Shown: one piece after another, positions 60,507 to 64,000 of the stretch
Layout of the letters: each line of letters begins with the position of its first letter
Numbering within the stretch: the first letter of the stretch is position 1
Source of the DNA: TMED109 sp002171375
Lineage (GTDB): Bacteria; Pseudomonadota; Alphaproteobacteria; TMED109
NCBI GenBank assembly: GCA_965657505.1
Contig: CBFHON010000001.1
Coordinates: 62,001 to 126,000 of the forward strand
Length of the DNA: 64,000 bases
Direction: 5' to 3'
Made by a program: the position numbers and the translations under genes
The notes under the pieces: generated by a model
The model's database searches: none
Seen by the model: the letters and a program-made list of their open reading frames with translations, nothing else
Told to the model about the DNA's origin: nothing

Positions 60507-61418
60507 ACCGTTTTCATGAGGAGCTAAAGCGGCATATACAGCTTTATGCATGTATGTTTGAATATTATGTTTGCTCCCTAGCTTATCTATGGCACCATTT
60601 AAAGCAGATGCTTCTAGTTTCTCACCTTTTTCTAAGGCCGGAAGAGTTGAAGCCTTCATGCCCTCTGGTAATGAATCTAATTGCTTCATAGTCATTTCTA
60701 CTTGGTTTTCAGGTAAAGATATATTTTCTGCTTTAGCTACAGCTACTACTTCTTCAGCTAAATTTTTCATAAGTATTCTTGTTACAGGATTTGATCTGCA
60801 AGCTCCTAAGGGTAGTCTAGTTAAGCAATTTGCTCCAGCTAAAGTACATATCATTACAATTTTTTGCCACATATCAGTATTTATATTTTCTGGGATTGCA
60901 TTATTAATTCCTGACTCTTCACATGCCGATTGAAATGATAAAACTCTTTCAGTTTTCTCGTTGTTAAATTCTCCAAACTTAAGCATTTGCATTGTAGAAT
61001 TATGACGAATTACTCCTGGTTCTTCAATTAATGCACTAATGGCAGCTACTCCACCAATAACATTGTTATCTCCCAATATTCCTTTCATGATTTCCAAATG
61101 TCCTATTCCATTTAAAAATGGTATCACAGCAGTTTTAGGACCAACTATAGGCTTAATTAATTTTGCTGAAGATTCTGTATCAAAAGCTTTAACGCAAAAA
61201 AGGATAATATCAGCAATTTCAAAATCTGATGGATTATCACTTACTTTAGCTGGATGAATGAGTATATCTCCAGTTTCACTAATAATTTTTAGGCCATTAT
61301 TTTTTATAGCTTCTAGATGCTTTCCTCTTGCTATAAAACTTACATTGTGTCCAGCATTAGCAAGTCTTGCTCCAAAATATCCTCCAACTCCTCCAGTACC
61401 CATAACTACAATATTCAT
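60498..61418 (-). CDS. Ketopantoate reductase family protein (ApbA/PanE)
   Basis: 306 residues. VVMGTGGVGGYFGARLANAGHNVSFIARG binds NADP(H) (about residues 4-32). ILFCVKAFDTE and FLNGIGHLE follow. The catalytic lysine lies in NTDMWQKIVMICTLAGANCLTRLPLGA, and the C-terminal helices hold NGAIDKLGSKHNIQTYMHKAVYAAL. Members reduce 2-dehydropantoate or other 2-oxo acids. With only a degenerate PanB in the window, use in pantothenate synthesis is not assured. AAGGA lies before the ATG; terminator follows. Confidence 0.9.
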   Translation of the reverse strand: MNIVVMGTGGVGGYFGARLANAGHNVSFIARGKHLEAIKNNGLKIISETGDILIHPAKVSDNPSDFEIADIILFCVKAFDTESSAKLIKPIVGPKTAVIPFLNGIGHLEIMKGILGDNNVIGGVAAISALIEEPGVIRHNSTMQMLKFGEFNNEKTERVLSFQSACEESGINNAIPENINTDMWQKIVMICTLAGANCLTRLPLGACRSNPVTRILMKNLAEEVVAVAKAENISLPENQVEMTMKQLDSLPEGMKASTLPALEKGEKLEASALNGAIDKLGSKHNIQTYMHKAVYAALAPHENGKK

Positions 61419-61580
61419 ATTTATTCCTTTAATTAAATTAATTGATTTGCAATTTTAAACTTTAATTAAAAATATTTAAAGAGATATATTGAATTTTTAT
61501 AGTAACCTCTATAATTAATTAAATTTTATTAAATTCTAATTTATTGTTAAACTTATATTTTATTATAAGAGTTATGTTTC

Positions 61581-62384
61581 ATGTTGATAACAGGTTATTT
61601 ATTATCAATCCTAATGGGGGCAGTTTTAGGGACTTTAGGTGCTGGCGGCTCAATTTTAATTTTACCTATTCTAGTCTACTTTATGGATATTAACCCAAGT
61701 TTAGCGACAACTTATTCACTAGTTATAGTTGGTTTTACAGCATTAATAGGAAGTATTAAGTACCTGAAAAACAATCACATTAACTTAATAGATTCTTTAA
61801 CTTTTGCTATTCCTTCCTTAATAACAATATATTTAACAAGAAGATATTTACTTACTATTTTTCCTGATCACTTTTATTTAGGAGATTTAATAATTACTAA
61901 AGACTTCATAATTATGATGATTTTTTGTTTACTAATGTCTATAGCTGCATATTTAATGTTGTTTTCTAAGGAAAAATTATCAATAATTTCTTCAAATGTA
62001 ATATATAAAAATTTTAAGATTATTATACAAGGTTCACTCGTAGGTCTCTTTACAGGAATAGTAGGTGCTGGAGGAGGCTTTTTAATAATACCCACATTAG
62101 TAATTTTTGCTGGGATGAACATAAAGATTGCTATAGGAACTTCATTATTTATTATTTTTATAAAATCTATTATTGGTTTTATTGCAGATATGCAAACAGG
62201 AGTTGAGCTAAATTATTATTTAATTATTATGATTTTAACTTTTACTACTTTAGGAATATTATTAGGAAGTAAATATTCTAAAAATATTAGCTCAAATTTT
62301 TTGAAAAAGGCTTTTGGTTTTTTTCTTATTATCGTCTCTATAGTTATTATACTTAAAGAAATTATTAGAAATAATATTATTTAA
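61581..62384 (+). CDS. TauE/SafE-family sulfite/anion exporter
   Basis: 267 residues, about eight membrane segments in two repeats. Repeat one has LMGAVLGTLGAGGSILILPILVYFMDINPSLATTYSL and repeat two LVGLFTGIVGAGGGFLIIPTLVIFAGMNIKIAIGTSL, the glycine-rich duplicated motif of the family. TauE-like proteins export sulfite or sulfoacetate-derived anions. It could link to the FccAB or TauD-like proteins elsewhere in the window, but nothing proves this. It is transcribed divergently from the ApbA-family gene over 162 A+T-rich bases with no clear feature. Confidence 0.88.
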   Translation: MLITGYLLSILMGAVLGTLGAGGSILILPILVYFMDINPSLATTYSLVIVGFTALIGSIKYLKNNHINLIDSLTFAIPSLITIYLTRRYLLTIFPDHFYLGDLIITKDFIIMMIFCLLMSIAAYLMLFSKEKLSIISSNVIYKNFKIIIQGSLVGLFTGIVGAGGGFLIIPTLVIFAGMNIKIAIGTSLFIIFIKSIIGFIADMQTGVELNYYLIIMILTFTTLGILLGSKYSKNISSNFLKKAFGFFLIIVSIVIILKEIIRNNII

Positions 62385-62483
62385 ATTTTTATTTTGAGTG
62401 ACTTAGGCTCATACATTGGTTTAATACTAACTATATATAATTAAGTTTCTTATATTTATACTTTAAAAATTTTTGGATAAATT

Positions 62484-63155
62484 ATGAATGATAAAAATAA
62501 TATTAAAAATAAAGCTCTTAAGCTTTTAGATGGTGCTTATGACTTAGAGACGCCTGAAGATAATATTGTTTATTATAAAAATTTTTCAAAAGTTTATGAT
62601 CAAGTTTTTGCATCTGGATTAGAATATAGCTATCCAAAATATGTTGCAGATGAGTTTATGCAAAACTATAATAATATTGGCAGTATTTGCGATATTGGAT
62701 GTGGAACTGGTCTTGTAGCTAATGAATTAAAGTATATTAATTCAAATCTTATAATTGATGGTTTTGATATTTCTCCTGATATGATTGATGTAGCGCGACA
62801 CAAAAATATTTATAGAGATCTTTATGAAATTGACCTTACAAAACCAATTAGGAATGTGCCAAATAATTACTCTGGAATAATTAGTGCAGGTGCGTTTACG
62901 CATGGGCATTTAGGTCCAGAAATTATTAAAGAATTATTATCTATTTGTGTAGATAGAGCAATTTTAACTATTGGTATTAATGCTATTCATTATAAAGAAA
63001 AAGGATTTGAAAAATTTTTTCATAATCTAGAAATTATTAACAAAATAAAAATGAAAAAAATTTCAAATAGTTCTATTTATTCGAATAATCAAACTGCTGA
63101 TAATAAAAAAAATAATATGGCTATTATCACTGTATTTGAAAAAATTAAATCTTAA
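62484..63155 (+). CDS. Class I SAM-dependent methyltransferase
   Basis: 223 residues. SAM motif I is SICDIGCGTGLVANEL (about residues 69-84), with GFDISPDMIDVAR as motif II. GIISAGAFTHGHLGPEIIKELL lies in the core, where class I enzymes place motif IV. This looks like the methyltransferase type 11/12 family. The acceptor is unknown. Its 3' end overlaps the convergent dehydrogenase by 11 bases. Confidence 0.85.
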   Translation: MNDKNNIKNKALKLLDGAYDLETPEDNIVYYKNFSKVYDQVFASGLEYSYPKYVADEFMQNYNNIGSICDIGCGTGLVANELKYINSNLIIDGFDISPDMIDVARHKNIYRDLYEIDLTKPIRNVPNNYSGIISAGAFTHGHLGPEIIKELLSICVDRAILTIGINAIHYKEKGFEKFFHNLEIINKIKMKKISNSSIYSNNQTADNKKNNMAIITVFEKIKS

Positions 63156-64000
63156 TTTTAGGTTGAATATTTAATAGCTTTGTAATTTTCACAAAGTTTT
63201 TTAATTTTTCTTCTTGGTACTTATCTATATCAATATTTTTCCAGTTCATAAAACCACTTTGTGTGGATAGCCCTAAGTTATTATCTTTAATATGTTTTTT
63301 TACAATGTTAGGTGTAGTAAATCTTTTAGACTTCATTGCCTTAGTCATATAATTACTTGCGTTATCAAGTGTATCAATACCTCCCCAATCTATAAATTCT
63401 AACAACCCAAGTATTGCAAACCTAAGGCCAAAACCATAAATAACAGATTTGTCTATATCTTCTGCGCTAGCCGTACCTTCCTCTAATATTCTTGCTGCTT
63501 CATTCATGGCTAAGGATTGAATTCTCGGAACAATATAACCTGGAGACGGCTTACTTATAATGGGTACTTTTCCTATTTCTATAAATAAATTATATGCTTT
63601 TTTAATATTGCTTTTACTTGTTTCATTGCATGGAGATATTTCTATTAAGGGCATTAAATAAGGAGGGTTTAACCAGTGAGCATTTAAAAATCGTTCTGGG
63701 TGTTTATTATATTTAGAAAGTTCTGAACTAAGTATTGTGGAAGTTGTAGAAGAAATAATAGTTTTTTTATTCGCATTTTCACTTAATAATTTAAATACAG
63801 CTTTTTTAATTTTAAGTTTTTCTGGAACGCATTCAAAAATGATATCTGCTGAGCTGATTAAATTATTATTGCCTTCATATTTAATCACTTCAATGTTGTT
63901 AAGTATTCTTTTAATTTTATTTTTATTTATTAATTTAATATTATTTAATATTTCTAAGTTTTTAGATAATCCCGAATTAATCTTTATTAATAATTTATTA
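63145..64000 (-). CDS. 3-hydroxyacyl-CoA dehydrogenase (5' end off window)
   Basis: The frame is open from its stop at 63145 to the window edge; a GTG at 63888 is internal, because the frame and family homology continue upstream of it. The visible part begins after the NAD-binding motif and includes ADIIFECVPEKLKIKKAVF, IISSTTSTILSSEL, the catalytic histidine in FLNAHWLNPPYLMPLIEI, KPSPGYIVPRIQSLAMNEAARILEEG and the C-terminal domain with GFGLRFAILGLLEFIDWGG. Members oxidise 3-hydroxyacyl-CoA or carnitine-like substrates with NAD+. The N-terminus with the GxGxxG motif must lie beyond 64000. Confidence 0.87.
   Translation of the reverse strand, partial: NKLLIKINSGLSKNLEILNNIKLINKNKIKRILNNIEVIKYEGNNNLISSADIIFECVPEKLKIKKAVFKLLSENANKKTIISSTTSTILSSELSKYNKHPERFLNAHWLNPPYLMPLIEISPCNETSKSNIKKAYNLFIEIGKVPIISKPSPGYIVPRIQSLAMNEAARILEEGTASAEDIDKSVIYGFGLRFAILGLLEFIDWGGIDTLDNASNYMTKAMKSKRFTTPNIVKKHIKDNNLGLSTQSGFMNWKNIDIDKYQEEKLKNFVKITKLLNIQPKIKI

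Noticed and set aside
1..64000. CRISPR arrays, insertion sequences, prophage or integrase genes
   Set aside because: I found no regularly spaced repeats, transposase or phage motifs on either strand by eye.

Overview
The window is a strongly A+T-rich, densely packed bacterial segment: 61 protein genes (two cut by the window edges), one tRNA, and no gap longer than about 300 bases. Gene content points to a streamlined marine alphaproteobacterium of the SAR11, AEGEAN-169 or SAR116 type. This lineage guess is inference from gene families and base composition: urtABCDE plus urease, three family III CoA-transferases, TRAP-type solute-binding proteins, TauD and PhyH oxygenases, Bpt and many small-molecule catabolic enzymes. 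I saw no insertion sequence, prophage, CRISPR array or replication origin.

Layout. 1-5.8 kb: partial adrenodoxin-reductase-like flavoprotein (-), DmdB/AlkK-like acyl-CoA ligase, orphan NosR-like membrane flavoprotein/ferredoxin, FkbM methyltransferase. 5.8-14.9 kb: catabolic island with a crotonase, CoA-transferase, SDR, VOC protein, enolase-superfamily dehydratase, PhyH oxygenase, PanB-like protein, tiny lipoprotein, FAH hydrolase, 2-keto-4-pentenoate hydratase-like protein and sugar epimerase. 15-23.3 kb: fatty-acid-hydroxylase family protein, second crotonase, a cold-shock gene with a long structured leader, EamA exporter, DUF1499 and DUF6134 proteins, UbiA-type prenyltransferase, tRNA-Val(GAC), secreted pentapeptide protein, CoA-transferase, GST. 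23.5-33.1 kb: DHA2 exporter, two tandem orphan TRAP solute-binding proteins, Bpt, SLC13/RCK permease, CoA-transferase, FccAB sulfide dehydrogenase, thioesterase.

33.2-43.8 kb is a complete urea island, urtABCDE-ureDABCEFG, on one strand with tiny gaps. It is preceded by a near-consensus sigma-54 promoter and two equally spaced palindromes at enhancer distance, which suggests nitrogen-responsive control. 43.9-50.2 kb carries a soluble fumarate-reductase-like FAD/Fe-S pair followed by NicX (2,5-dihydroxypyridine dioxygenase), a NicD-like deformylase and a class A flavin monooxygenase: a pyridine-ring-opening module. 50.3-56.6 kb is an aerobic 2-aminobenzoyl-CoA (or salicylyl-CoA) module: fused hydroxylase/reductase, SDR, MarR regulator, crotonase, CoA ligase, RidA. 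56.6-64 kb holds an Nramp-fold transporter lacking the usual metal motif, a TauD-type dioxygenase, two paralogous TetR regulators with shared repeat motifs, a ketopantoate-reductase-family enzyme, a TauE/SafE exporter, a methyltransferase and a partial 3-hydroxyacyl-CoA dehydrogenase.

Together, 33-57 kb reads as an organic-nitrogen and aromatic acquisition region: urea import and hydrolysis, then cleavage of a dihydroxypyridine and of an aminobenzoate, both of which would release ammonium. That integrated reading is inference; the family assignments are much firmer.
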